The notes: generated by a model not told the origin, from the letters alone. Shown: positions 33,766 to 42,073, numbered from the stretch's first letter. The stretch is 64,000 nucleotides of DNA from Streptomyces sp. MUM 178J (GCF_022414575.1 NZ_JADWYQ010000002.1:186001-250000), one strand, 5' to 3'. Made by a program: numbers and translations.

Positions 33766-35214
33766 TCACGCGGCGGCCTGCCCGGCGCTCTGCGCCTCGC
33801 CGGCCGACGTGCTCTGTGCCGTGCTCTGTGCGGTGATGCCCTTCGTGGAGGCGATCACACCCTTGAGCTTCTTGGCCAGCGCCTCATAGAACATGCTCAG
33901 CGGAAACTCGTCCGGAAGCACGTCGTCCACGAGCTTGCGCGGCGGCTGGGTCAGGTCGAGGGCGTCCGGGCCCTTGGCCCAGCGCGAGCCGGGGTGCGGG
34001 GCGAGATAGGAGGAGACCAGCTCGTACGCGGCGAACCAGTGGACCAGCTTGGGGCGGTCGATGCCGTCGCGGTAGAGCTTCTCGATCTCCGCGCAGAGCT
34101 GGTTGGTGACCTGCGGGGCGCGCTCCCAGTCGATCTTGAGGGTGTTGTCGGTCCAGCGCACCACATCGTGCTTGTGGAGGTAGGCGAAGAGAAGCTGGCC
34201 GCCGAGGCCGTCGTAGTTGCGCACCCGGTCGCCGCTGACGGGGAAGCGGAACATCCGGTCGAAGAGGACCGCGTACTGCACGTCGCGCCCGTGCTGGTTG
34301 CCCTCGGCTTCCAGCTTCACGGCCTCCTTGAAGGCGGTGAGGTCGCAGCGCAGCTCCTCGAGGCCGTACATCCAGAACGGCTGGCGCTGCTTGATCATGA
34401 AGGGGTCGAAGGGCAGGTCGCCGTGGCTGTGGGTGCGGTCGTGGACCATGTCCCACAGGACGAACGCCTGCTGGCAGCGCTCCTGGTCGCCGACCATCTC
34501 ACGGATGTCGTCGGGGAGCTGCAGGCTGAGGATGCGGACGGCCTCCTCGGTGACGCGGCGGAAGCGCGCGGCCTCGCGGTCGCAGAAGATGCCGCCCCAG
34601 CTGAACCGCTCGGGGGCCTCGCGGACGGCGATCGTCTCGGGGAAGAGAACGGCCGAGTTGGTGTCGTATCCCGCGGTGAAGTCCTCGAAGGTGATGCCGC
34701 AGAAGAGGGGGTTGTCATAGCGGGTGGCCTCAAGCTCGGCGAGCCAGTCGGGCCAGACCATGCGCAGCACGACCGCTTCGAGGTTGCGGTCCGGGTTGCC
34801 GTTCTGCGTGTACATGGGGAACAGCACCAGGTGCTGGAGCCCGTCCACGCGGTCGGCGGCGGGCTGGAAGGCGAGCAGCGAGTCGAGGAAGTCGGGCACG
34901 CCGAAGCCGTCGTCCGCCCACCTGCGCAGGTCGGCGACCAGCGCACGGTGGTAGGCGGCGTCGTGCGGGACGAGCGGGGAGAGTTCCTCGACGCCCTTGA
35001 TCACCTGCCCCAGCACGGCCTCTGCGGCGGTGCGCTCGGGGGCGTCCTCGGCGGTGAAGTCGATCGATCCGTCCTTGGACTGCCATGGGCGGATCTGCTC
35101 GACGGCATTCTTGAGCGCCGGCCAGGCCCGGTGCTCGATCACCGGGTCGCCTTGGGGTGCGGCCCCGCGGGAAACACCTCCGGCGGCGGCGTCCTGCACA
35201 AGAATTTCCGTCAT
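33766..35214 (-). CDS. DUF6421-family protein of unknown function
   Basis: This 482-residue soluble protein has no signal peptide or membrane helix. I recall close Streptomyces proteins as DUF6421. The best conserved-looking stretch is VHDRTHSHGDLPFDPFMIKQ followed by RQPFWMYGLEELRCDLTAF (around 290-330), with three closely spaced His and several acidic residues that could bind metal. Other segments are LFPMYTQNGNPDRNLEAV and DNPLFCGITFEDFTAGYDTNSAVLFPE. The tail (about 460-482) is Ala/Gln/Ser-rich. GGAGG 8 nt before ATG. It heads an operon with an SDR and a threonine aldolase; no function can be assigned. Confidence 0.85.
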   Translation of the reverse strand: MTEILVQDAAAGGVSRGAAPQGDPVIEHRAWPALKNAVEQIRPWQSKDGSIDFTAEDAPERTAAEAVLGQVIKGVEELSPLVPHDAAYHRALVADLRRWADDGFGVPDFLDSLLAFQPAADRVDGLQHLVLFPMYTQNGNPDRNLEAVVLRMVWPDWLAELEATRYDNPLFCGITFEDFTAGYDTNSAVLFPETIAVREAPERFSWGGIFCDREAARFRRVTEEAVRILSLQLPDDIREMVGDQERCQQAFVLWDMVHDRTHSHGDLPFDPFMIKQRQPFWMYGLEELRCDLTAFKEAVKLEAEGNQHGRDVQYAVLFDRMFRFPVSGDRVRNYDGLGGQLLFAYLHKHDVVRWTDNTLKIDWERAPQVTNQLCAEIEKLYRDGIDRPKLVHWFAAYELVSSYLAPHPGSRWAKGPDALDLTQPPRKLVDDVLPDEFPLSMFYEALAKKLKGVIASTKGITAQSTAQSTSAGEAQSAGQAAA

Positions 35215-35624
35215 GTCACTTCCTCCACGGGAGAACCTCGCGTCACCACACCGTATCCAGCACCGGATTCCCACAGCAAGGGGGCCCATGAAAGATACTC
35301 TCGTCCACACCCCCTGATCGCCGAAGTTTTTCCTGTCAGCAACCCTGCCGACGCTCGCTTCTGCGAGAGCACAGAGCCTCGGAGGCGGCCACGAGGCACC
35401 GTGGCCGGGCCCGGGCAGGGCTCGCCCGCCCCTGCGTCGCGGCCCCTGCGTCAAGGCCCCTGCGTCAAGGCGTGCGGGACACGCCCACGAGCGGGTGACG
35501 GAGTGCGGCGCCTCCCGTGCGGGACCGGGTTCGCCGCCGGACGGGGCCGTTAGGCTGCGTGCTGCCGCGCGGCCGCCGGCGGGCGGCGGCCGCGGGAGCC
35601 GCCGTCGACGGAAGCGAGAGAACC

Positions 35625-36308
35625 TTGACTTTCCTCACCATCGGTCACCGCGGAGTCATGGGCGTCGAGCCGGAGAACACCGTGCGCTCGTTCGTCCGCG
35701 CCGAACGGTCCGGCATGGACGCCATCGAACTCGATCTGCACCTCAGCAAGGACGGCGCGCTGGTCGTCATGCACGATGCCGACGTGGACCGCACGACGGA
35801 CGGAAAGGGGCCCATCGCCGAGAAGACCCTGGCGGAGCTGCGGGAGCTGGACGCCGGCCAGGGCGAGCGCGTCCCGCTCTTCGAGGAGGTGCTGGATGCC
35901 GTGCACTCCCCACTCCAGGCGGAGATCAAGGACGTGGCCGCGGCGCAGTCACTGGCCGAGGTGATGCTGCGCCGCGATCTGACCGACCGCGTCGAGGTGT
36001 CGTCCTTCCACGACGACGCGGTCGCCGAGATCGCCCGGCTGGTGCCGGGCGTGCGCACGGTGCTGGTCGCCAGCCGCTGGGGGGCGGACATCGTGGACCG
36101 GGCCAAGGCGGTCGGCGCGGGCGCGCTCGCGCTGAACATCCGGCGGCTGACGCTGGAGACGGTCGAGCGCGCGCACGGCGAGAAACTGCGGGTGATCGGC
36201 TGGGTGGTCAACACTCAGGATCATCTGCGGCTGGTGCGCGCCCTGGAGCTGGACGGCGCGACGACCGACTTCCCGGAGATCAGACGCACGGGCCGGTTCA
36301 CGGCCTGA
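35625..36308 (+). CDS. Glycerophosphodiester phosphodiesterase
   Basis: This 227-residue GDPD TIM barrel opens with LTFLTIGHRGVMGVEPENTVRSF (His8, Arg9, Glu15-Asn17), followed by IELDLHLSKDGALVVMHDADVDRTTDGKG (Glu35, Asp37, His50), the metal and catalytic residues of the family. It cleaves glycerophosphodiesters to glycerol-3-phosphate and an alcohol. No signal peptide, so it is cytosolic. TTG 35625 is proposed as start because GAGAG lies 5 nt upstream and homology begins directly; upstream ATG/GTG codons add an atypical Arg/Ala extension. Confidence 0.87.
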   Translation: MTFLTIGHRGVMGVEPENTVRSFVRAERSGMDAIELDLHLSKDGALVVMHDADVDRTTDGKGPIAEKTLAELRELDAGQGERVPLFEEVLDAVHSPLQAEIKDVAAAQSLAEVMLRRDLTDRVEVSSFHDDAVAEIARLVPGVRTVLVASRWGADIVDRAKAVGAGALALNIRRLTLETVERAHGEKLRVIGWVVNTQDHLRLVRALELDGATTDFPEIRRTGRFTA

Positions 36309-36314
36309 GTCGCC

Positions 36315-36418
36315 GGCTCTTCCGTGCGGCTCCTCCGTGCGGCTCTTCCGGGCGGCTCTTCCGGGCGGCTCTTCAGAGCAGTACGTCAGGGCAGTTCGTC
36401 AGGGCAGCTCTGCAGGGC
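36315..36418. repeat. 13-bp tandem repeat array (8 units)
   Basis: Eight contiguous 13-bp units: five of the ggctcttccgtgc type (from 36315) and three of the agtacgtcagggc type (from 36380). The stop codon of the minus-strand GNAT gene (36399) lies in unit 7. Since 13 is not divisible by 3, the repeat did not arise as a protein repeat. Confidence 0.9.
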
Positions 36419-36965
36419 CGAGCTCCTTGACCAGCAGCTCGAAGGCCAGGTCGGAACGCTGGGGTATGCCGAAGCGCTCGTCGCCGTACGGGAAGGGACT
36501 GCGCTGTCCCGTACGGCGGTAGCCGCGCCGCTCGTACCAGGCGATCAGCTCCTCGCGCACAGAGATCACGGTCATATGCATCTCGCGCACGCCCCACTCG
36601 TCGCGCACCGTGCGCTCCGCCTCGGCGATGATCCGGCGGCCCAGGCCCGACCCCTGGAGTTCGGGCCGGACCGCGAACATCCCGAAGTAGGCGGCGTCAC
36701 CGCGGCGCTCCAACTGGCAGCAGGCGATCAGCTCGCCGTCCCGCTCGACCGCCAGCAGCCGACTGCCGGCCTTGGTGATCACCTCGCGCACGCCCTCGGG
36801 GTCCGTCCGCTGTCCGTCGAGCAGATCAGCCTCGGTGGTCCAGCCGGCCCGGCTCGCGTCGCCGCGGTAGGCGGACTCGATCAGCGGCACAACCGCCGGC
36901 ACATCGGCCTCGACCGCGTCGCGGTAGGTCATTTCGCCGGCACTCGGGGGTGGTGCGGTGTCCAT
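36399..36965 (-). CDS. GNAT-family N-acetyltransferase
   Basis: This 188-residue GNAT has a complete acetyl-CoA site in motif A, MFAVRPELQGSGLGRRIIAEAE (about 96-117, Q-x-x-G-x-G), and motif B LIAWYERRGYRRTGQ. It acetylates an amine of unknown identity. GGAGAG 8 nt before ATG. Its 3' end runs into the 13-bp repeat array. It is divergent from the VOC gene with 77 bp between starts. Confidence 0.9.
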   Translation of the reverse strand: MDTAPPPSAGEMTYRDAVEADVPAVVPLIESAYRGDASRAGWTTEADLLDGQRTDPEGVREVITKAGSRLLAVERDGELIACCQLERRGDAAYFGMFAVRPELQGSGLGRRIIAEAERTVRDEWGVREMHMTVISVREELIAWYERRGYRRTGQRSPFPYGDERFGIPQRSDLAFELLVKELGPAELP

Positions 36966-37004
36966 GCGGCTACTCTCCGTCGTCCATGGTCGGTTGGGGC
37001 GCCA

Positions 37005-37035
37005 TTGAGCCTAACCCCGCCGACGGGCCTACTGT
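37005..37035 (+). promoter_or_regulatory. Promoter for leaderless VOC transcript
   Basis: TTGAGC (37005-37010), a 19-nt spacer and TACTGT (37030-37035) are followed 7 nt later by the ATG at 37043, with no ribosome site. Confidence 0.65.
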
Positions 37036-37042
37036 TTGGACC

Positions 37043-37441
37043 ATGGTTCATGTGCTGAGCAGCCGGACCCTGCTGCGTCCGGCGGATCCAGAGCGGTCCA
37101 GGCGGTTCTACGGGGAGCAGCTGGGGCTGCCGGTCTACCGCGAGTTCGGCACCGGCCCGGAGCGGGGCACGGTCTACTTCCTCGGCGGCGGCTTCCTTGA
37201 GGTGTCGGGGCGTCTGCCGGACGGGGAGGGCCCACGGGCGACGCCGGCGGTGCAGCTCTGGTTCCAGGTCGAGGACGCGGCGGCGGCCCACGCGGAGCTG
37301 GCGGCGGCGGGCGTGACGGTGCTGCGCGAGCCGGTGCGGGAGCCGTGGGGGCTGATCGAGATGTGGATCGCGGACCCGGACGGCCATCGCATCGCCGTGG
37401 TCGAGGTGCCCGCCGACCATCCGCTGCGCTACCGCCCCTGA
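37043..37441 (+). CDS. VOC (glyoxalase/bleomycin resistance)-fold protein
   Basis: This 132-residue single VOC module pair has LLRPADPERSRRFYGEQLGLPVYREF, a middle strand YFLGGGFLEVSG, LWFQVEDAAAAHAELAAAGVTVLREP, and EMWIADPDGHRIAVVEV with the terminal metal-type Glu. Such proteins are dioxygenases, glyoxalases or drug-binding resistance proteins; metal residues are incomplete, so the role is open. Leaderless start after a TACTGT box. It is divergent from the GNAT gene. Confidence 0.86.
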   Translation: MVHVLSSRTLLRPADPERSRRFYGEQLGLPVYREFGTGPERGTVYFLGGGFLEVSGRLPDGEGPRATPAVQLWFQVEDAAAAHAELAAAGVTVLREPVREPWGLIEMWIADPDGHRIAVVEVPADHPLRYRP

Positions 37442-37752
37442 ACGGCGACGGCCGACCGGGGCGGGGGAGACGGGCGGCCTCTTCGGCGTACGAGTGCGCC
37501 GTGCGGCCGCCGCGCGAGCGCGGCGGGGCGCGGCTCTGCGGGGCGGGGCTCGGCTCTGCGTCTCGTCGGCGTCCGGGTGCCGCATACGGGTCGTCGTGCG
37601 GGCGCCGCACCGCGGAGGGCGGCCTTCCGCTGGAGCCGGGGCGGAGCGTCGCTCGATTCGCCGCCCCGCGCCCCCTTCGCACACCTGTGCGCTCGCGTAG
37701 GCGGCGTCTGGACGGGCATTCACTCCTCGACACGGTCGAAGGGGGGTGCGCC
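37442..37752. other. 311-bp region without a convincing gene
   Basis: GC-rich DNA between the VOC gene and the His-rich membrane protein gene. Open frames are Arg/Ala/Pro-rich and look non-coding. I see no hairpin array or operator; the promoter of the downstream gene presumably lies near its right end. Confidence 0.6.
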
Positions 37753-38328
37753 GTGTATGGAGCGTCGGCGGTCGGCTGGTTGCTCATGGCGCTGTGCGGC
37801 GCGACGGGCGGCTACTGCCTGCTGCGGATGCGCCGCTGCGCGGGCGCGGCGCGCAAAGCGGCCGGGAGCGAAGCTCTGATGGGAATCGGCATGGCCGCGA
37901 TGGCGGCCCCGACCGCGGTGTTCACCCCGCCGGAGTGGACCTGGGCGGTTTACGCGCTGGTGTTTGGCGCGGTCGCACTGCCGGCCCTGCGTCCCGCGGT
38001 GCGCAGCACACACCATCTGCACCATCTTGTCGGCTCGCTGGCCATGGTCTACATGGCCACGGCGCACCCCGTGGCGGCGGGCACATCCGGGCACGGCGCT
38101 CATGCCGTCGGGGGTCATCCGGCCGGGGGCGCGCCACTGCTGACCGGGCTGCTGCTCGTCTACTACACGGTCTATGTGCTGCGTTCCGGGGCGCGGCTGA
38201 TACCCGCGCCCGCGGCGGCGGGCGTGGCGACGCCACCCTCGGTGGCCTGGGCGGCACGGCCGGAACTGGCACTGGCCTGCCGGGTGTCGATGGGGATGGC
38301 GATGCTGACGATGCTTCTCGCTCTGTGA
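37753..38328 (+). CDS. Histidine-rich multi-pass membrane protein (DUF5134-like)
   Basis: This 191-residue protein has about five hydrophobic segments (GASAVGWLLMALCGATGGYCLL, ALMGIGMAAMAAPTAVF, WAVYALVFGAVALPAL, LVGSLAMVYMATAHPVAAG, and PLLTGLLLVYYTVYVL, plus a final CRVSMGMAMLTMLLAL). Histidines cluster in RSTHHLHHL and in the loop GTSGHGAHAVGGHPAGG, with several Met, as in copper-handling membrane proteins. The layout matches what I know as DUF5134. GTG start with AAGGGGGG 7 nt upstream. It precedes an M56 protease gene with a copper-type operator between them. Confidence 0.8.
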   Translation: MYGASAVGWLLMALCGATGGYCLLRMRRCAGAARKAAGSEALMGIGMAAMAAPTAVFTPPEWTWAVYALVFGAVALPALRPAVRSTHHLHHLVGSLAMVYMATAHPVAAGTSGHGAHAVGGHPAGGAPLLTGLLLVYYTVYVLRSGARLIPAPAAAGVATPPSVAWAARPELALACRVSMGMAMLTMLLAL

Positions 38329-38383
38329 GACGGATTCTCTCGGAGTGCAAACCGTGGCGTGCGTCACTTGGAGCCCGCGACCA

Positions 38384-38395
38384 TACCCCCGGGTA
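38384..38395 (+). promoter_or_regulatory. CsoR-like copper operator at the M56 promoter
   Basis: TACCC-CC-GGGTA, within ccataccccc-gggtagg, resembles CsoR-type copper operators of actinobacteria. It covers the expected -35 position; a TAGGGT -10 box lies at 38408-38413 and the ATG 7 nt beyond it. The factor is inferred. Confidence 0.5.
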
Positions 38396-38420
38396 GGCGC
38401 ACGCTCATAGGGTGGACGGC

Positions 38421-39356
38421 ATGGTGGTCTCCCTTGCGCTGCTCTCGCTCGGCACGCTGGTCGCCGTCGTCGCTCCGCGCCTGCTGGCCAGGGCCGAATG
38501 GGCGGAGCGCGAGCCGGTGGTGGCGCTCTGGGTATGGCAGTGCGCCGTGGCCGCCGTACTGCTGTCCTTCGCCCTGTCGATGACCTTCAGCGCAGCCGCC
38601 GCCTGGCAGCTTGTACGGGGCCAGGTCTTCGCCCCCGCCCCGCATGCCGTCGTCGAGGCCTATGCACTGGCCGCCCATGAGCCGTGGTCCGCGGTGCTGG
38701 CGGTCACCCTGGCCTGCGGCGGCCTGTGGACGGCGGCGATGCTGGCGCGGGAGATCCGCCGGGCGCAGCTCCGGCGCAAGCGGCGGCGTGCGGAGCTGCT
38801 GGCGCGCTCGCCGCTGCTGCCGGGGGAGAAGCCGGCCGGGGAGCCGCTGGTCGTGCTGGAGGGCGAGCGCCCGGACGCCTGGTGGCTTCCGGGCAGCACC
38901 CCCCAACTGGTGGTCACCACGGCGGCGTTGCGGCGACTGAAGGGCCGTCAGCTCGACGCGGTGCTGGCGCACGAGCAGGGCCACGCACGGGCGCGGCACG
39001 ACTGGCTGCTGCACTGCTCCGGGGCGCTGGCCGCCGGGTTCCCGCAGGTGCCGGTCTTCGCGGCGTTCCGTGACGAGATGCACCGACTGGTGGAGCTGGC
39101 CGCCGACGACGTGGCCTCGCGGCGCTTCGGCCGGCTCACGATCGCGCTCGCACTGGTCGAACTCAACGAGGACCGGGGCGTGTTCGGGCCGTGCCCGACG
39201 CCTGACGGGCAGCTGCCGCAACGGGTGAACCGGCTGCTCTCCCCCGCCCCGCGGCTCACCGCGGGCCGCAGGCTGAGGCTGACGGCGGCGGCCGCCCTGG
39301 CGCCCGTGGCGCCGCTGCTGGTGGCGTTCGCCCCGGGCCTGCGGGCGCTGGGCTAG
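38421..39356 (+). CDS. M56-family (BlaR1/MecR1-like) membrane zinc protease
   Basis: This 311-residue protein has four or so transmembrane segments (about 2-20, 36-60, 88-108, 290-307) and a cytosolic protease loop with the zinc motif HEQGH (184-188) and the third ligand in ELAADD (about 225-230). The family (M56/M48-like) cleaves a repressor on signal; here there is no extracellular penicillin-binding sensor. The CsoR-like site and His-rich neighbour hint at metal stress. ATG 38421 is chosen because the -10 box lies 7 nt upstream. No BlaI-type repressor gene is adjacent. Confidence 0.87.
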   Translation: MVVSLALLSLGTLVAVVAPRLLARAEWAEREPVVALWVWQCAVAAVLLSFALSMTFSAAAAWQLVRGQVFAPAPHAVVEAYALAAHEPWSAVLAVTLACGGLWTAAMLAREIRRAQLRRKRRRAELLARSPLLPGEKPAGEPLVVLEGERPDAWWLPGSTPQLVVTTAALRRLKGRQLDAVLAHEQGHARARHDWLLHCSGALAAGFPQVPVFAAFRDEMHRLVELAADDVASRRFGRLTIALALVELNEDRGVFGPCPTPDGQLPQRVNRLLSPAPRLTAGRRLRLTAAAALAPVAPLLVAFAPGLRALG

Positions 39357-39463
39357 GCCGCGCTTCGGTTTCCCGAACACGGCCTGGCCACCGGGCCGGC
39401 CCTGAACGTCAGACGGCGGAGACCTACGGGTCCAACGCGCTGCCGCTCAGGCATGGCTGCCGC

Positions 39464-40231
39464 TCAGGCGTAGGGGTCGAACGGGACCCCCGACGGTTTC
39501 GCCTCGGCGAGGTTGCCCTCGAAGCTGCCGTCCTTGATCCCGAAGTGCGCGCTGCCGAAGTCGGCGTTGGCCAGCTTGTCACGCAGACCGGCCGGGTAGC
39601 CGTTCCAGCCGACCAGGGCGGGGTACTGCCAGGTGTGCTGATGGTTCTCCGGCGGCTCGTCGTTCGAGTTGGCGGGCCGGAAGCAGTGAGTGGACAGACC
39701 GTCCTTGTGGTAGACGACCTTCGGGTGGGCGCCGTCCCAACGGATCTTGTCGCGGGGGTAGACGTCGAAGTCCCCGTGGGCCGAGGTGGCGACGTACTTC
39801 GCCTCGTCGCCCTGCACCCAGACCACGACGTGCTCCCAGTCGTGCCGGTGCCCGAAGGGGTCCCAGACCGGGATGGCCTGGTCCTTCTCGAAGTACGAGG
39901 TGTACATGATGGCGCACCAGCCGTTGTTGCACTTGGAGCGCGAGTACCCGTTGGTGTTGACGAGGTCCGATGCGTCCCGGCAGTTGCCGCTGAGGGACCC
40001 GGTGGTCTTCAGACCGCCGTTGACAGAGCCGTCGGGGCCGATGGCGGGCACCGCGTAGCAGCCGTCGGTGTCGTAGTCGTACCCCGGCTGAAATGTGCGG
40101 TCCAGCGTGTCCGCGTTGGCCGGCAGGGCGGGCGGCGGGGCGGCGAAAGCGACGTTCGGGACGGCGAGCACCAAGGTGAAAGCACCCGCGAGGATCAGCG
40201 GAACCTTGCGGATTCGTGCGCTCTTCAGCAC
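39464..40231 (-). CDS. Secreted NPP1 (necrosis-inducing Nep1-like) family protein
   Basis: This 255-residue protein has a signal peptide (basic MLKSARIRK, hydrophobic core, cleavage after AFA about residue 30). The diagnostic Nep1-like heptapeptide GHRHDWE is present at 127-133, and Cys pairs occur in DGCYAVP/SGNCRDAS and SKCNNGWCAIM. NLPs bind plant glycosyl-inositol-phosphoceramides and may lyse dicot membranes; bacterial members also exist in saprophytes, so plant action is inference. GTG start with AGGAGG 6 nt upstream. An 8+8 inverted repeat lies 31 bp upstream. Confidence 0.92.
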   Translation of the reverse strand: MLKSARIRKVPLILAGAFTLVLAVPNVAFAAPPPALPANADTLDRTFQPGYDYDTDGCYAVPAIGPDGSVNGGLKTTGSLSGNCRDASDLVNTNGYSRSKCNNGWCAIMYTSYFEKDQAIPVWDPFGHRHDWEHVVVWVQGDEAKYVATSAHGDFDVYPRDKIRWDGAHPKVVYHKDGLSTHCFRPANSNDEPPENHQHTWQYPALVGWNGYPAGLRDKLANADFGSAHFGIKDGSFEGNLAEAKPSGVPFDPYA

Positions 40232-40261
40232 CAAGTCCTCCTGGAAGCCACGGTTTTGGAA

Positions 40262-40280
40262 ACACGTCACTTTGACGTGT
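40262..40280 (-). promoter_or_regulatory. Palindromic operator before the NPP1 gene
   Basis: ACACGTCA-ctt-TGACGTGT has perfect 8-bp arms, 31-49 bp upstream of the NPP1 start. The binding protein is unknown. It could also form a short RNA hairpin. Confidence 0.6.
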
Positions 40281-40462
40281 CCACCGCAGCCTCCAGGTGT
40301 TCGGGGCAAAGGCCAAGAGGCGGGAGCCGAAAATCCGAAGAAGAGCCCGGTAGGCGTCGGGGTGTCCGCACCGGGTGCCGCGGACCCGGCCGCCGTCGCC
40401 GACTGAATGAACGCCCCCGGCACGGCCCGGTGGGACGGCCCGGCAGCGGGGAGGATTTCCTT

Positions 40463-41182
40463 ATGCACCTGCTGCATCCGGAGGCCCGCCCCGTCACCGC
40501 GGCCACCGCAGTCCGCGGAGCGTATCTCGCGCTGTGCGCCGCCGCCGCGGCCGCGCTGACGGTGCTGGTGGCCCTCGACTGGGCCCCGCTGCTCTCCTTC
40601 GACCGGGCGGTGGCCGGGGAACTGCACCGCTCGGCGGTCGCCGAGCCCGGCTTCACCCGGCTGAACCGGGTGCTGTCGGACTGGGTGTGGGACCCCTGGA
40701 CGATGCGAGTGCTCACTCTCGGCGCGGCCGTCTGGCTGTGGGCGCGCCGGGAGCGACTGCTGGCCGTGTGGGTCGCGGCGGCGAGCGTGCTGGGCACGGG
40801 CGTCCAGCACGGCCTGAAGTGGGCGGTCGACCGGGAGCGCCCGCGCTGGGCGGACCCCGTCGACTCGGCCGACTACGCCGCCTTCCCCTCCGGTCATGCG
40901 ATGTCGGCGGCAGTCGCCTGCGGGCTGCTGGCGTGGCTGCTGCGCCGGGAGGGGGTGCGGGGGCGGCCGTGGGCGTGGTGTGCGGCAGCCGCGGCCGTGT
41001 CGGTGGCCGGAGTGGGCTTCACCCGGCTGTATCTGGGCGTGCACTGGCCGTCGGACGTGGTGGGCGGCTGGCTGCTGGGGGCGCTGATCACCGGGCTCGC
41101 CATCGCCTCGTACGCCGGGGCCGGACGCGCCGTGACCCGTTTGCGGCGCATGGGGCCGTCCGGCGAGGATCCGGGACCATGA
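40463..41182 (+). CDS. PAP2-superfamily membrane phosphatase
   Basis: This 239-residue protein has five to six transmembrane helices and the three PAP2 motifs: KWAVDRERPR (about 121-130), PSGH in AAFPSGHAMS, and the third motif GFTRLYLGVHWPSDVVGG (Arg...His...Asp). It dephosphorylates a lipid phosphate such as undecaprenyl pyrophosphate or phosphatidate at the outer membrane face. GGGGAGGA about 8 nt before ATG. Its stop overlaps the HAD gene start (ATGA), so the two phosphatase-like genes are coupled. Confidence 0.92.
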   Translation: MHLLHPEARPVTAATAVRGAYLALCAAAAAALTVLVALDWAPLLSFDRAVAGELHRSAVAEPGFTRLNRVLSDWVWDPWTMRVLTLGAAVWLWARRERLLAVWVAAASVLGTGVQHGLKWAVDRERPRWADPVDSADYAAFPSGHAMSAAVACGLLAWLLRREGVRGRPWAWCAAAAAVSVAGVGFTRLYLGVHWPSDVVGGWLLGALITGLAIASYAGAGRAVTRLRRMGPSGEDPGP

Positions 41183-41928
41183 CGGTCAAGGAAGCAGTGA
41201 CGATCAAGGGTGTGCTCTTCGACTTCTCCGGAACGCTGTTCCGCATCGAGTCGACGTCCGACTGGCTGCGCGCGGTCCTCGACGCCCGCGGGGAGCGGCT
41301 GGCCGAGGCGGAACTGGCCCGGTGCGCCGAGGGGCTCGAGGCTGCGGGGGCGCTGCCCGGCGGCTCGTTTCCGCAGCGGATGCCCGATGAGCTGTCCGAG
41401 CTGTGGCGCACACGCGACATCAGCGGGGAGCACCACCGGGCGGCGTACACGGGACTCGCCCGCCAGGTGGGGCTGCCCGACGAGGGGCTGTACGACGCCC
41501 TATACGACCGGCATATGACGCCGGACGCCTGGAGTCCCTATCCGGACGCGGCCGAGGTGCTCGGAGCGCTGCGCGACCATGGGCTCGCGGTAGCCGTCGT
41601 CAGCAACATCGGCTGGGATCTGCGGCCGGTCTTCCGTGCCCATGGACTGGATCCGCTGGTGGACGCCTATGTCCTCTCCTATGAGCACGGTGTCCAGAAA
41701 CCGGACGCCCGGCTGTTCCGCACGGCCTGCGAGGCAATCGGCCTGGACCCGCGCGAGGTGCTGATGGTCGGCGACGACCAGAGGGCGGACGGCGGGGCCG
41801 TCAGGCTGGGCAGCGCCGTGCACTTCGTGGACCATCTGCCGGTCCACCAGCGGCCCGAGGGCCTGCTCCCGGTGCTGGACCGCGCCGGGATCACCCGCCC
41901 GTCGGCCGGTCCGGCAGCGGCCCGCTGA
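41179..41928 (+). CDS. HAD-superfamily hydrolase
   Basis: This 249-residue HAD protein has motif I VLFDFSGTLF (Asp15, Ser17), an alpha-helical cap (about 20-120), motif II VAVVSNIGWD, and motifs III-IV HGVQKPDARLF...VLMVGDDQRADGGAV. The second motif-I Asp, the usual general acid/base of phosphatases, is Ser; similar DFSGT variants occur in actinobacterial HADs. Phosphatase activity is therefore plausible but not certain. It overlaps the PAP2 gene by 4 bp, suggesting sequential dephosphorylation steps. Confidence 0.88.
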   Translation: MTVKEAVTIKGVLFDFSGTLFRIESTSDWLRAVLDARGERLAEAELARCAEGLEAAGALPGGSFPQRMPDELSELWRTRDISGEHHRAAYTGLARQVGLPDEGLYDALYDRHMTPDAWSPYPDAAEVLGALRDHGLAVAVVSNIGWDLRPVFRAHGLDPLVDAYVLSYEHGVQKPDARLFRTACEAIGLDPREVLMVGDDQRADGGAVRLGSAVHFVDHLPVHQRPEGLLPVLDRAGITRPSAGPAAAR

Positions 41929-41981
41929 GCACCGGACACCGCAGACCGGACGGTCAGAGAGAGAATGAAGGCGCGGCAAAA

Positions 41982-42024
41982 CCGCCCGAACCGGACGATC
42001 CCCCGCGTCGCCCGGTTCGGGCGG
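41982..42024 (+). terminator. Terminator of the PAP2-HAD operon
   Basis: Perfect 13-bp arms CCGCCCGAACCGG (41982-41994) and CCGGTTCGGGCGG (42012-42024) flank a 17-nt loop, about 54 bp after the HAD stop. Confidence 0.75.
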
Positions 42025-42073
42025 CATCCCCGCTGACCAGGCCCTGGCACCGGCACAGCGGGGCCACGCTGAG

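Noticed and set aside
33766..35214. DUF6421 considered as an aminotransferase or hydroxylase
   Set aside because: No PLP lysine motif or 2-His-1-carboxylate pattern could be placed with confidence, so no function was assigned.
40262..40280. Inverted repeat before the NPP1 gene considered as a terminator
   Set aside because: It lies upstream of the gene, between divergent starts, so an operator role fits better.
41179..41928. HAD gene considered a pseudogene because motif I reads DFSGT
   Set aside because: All other motifs and length are intact and similar variants occur in intact family members.
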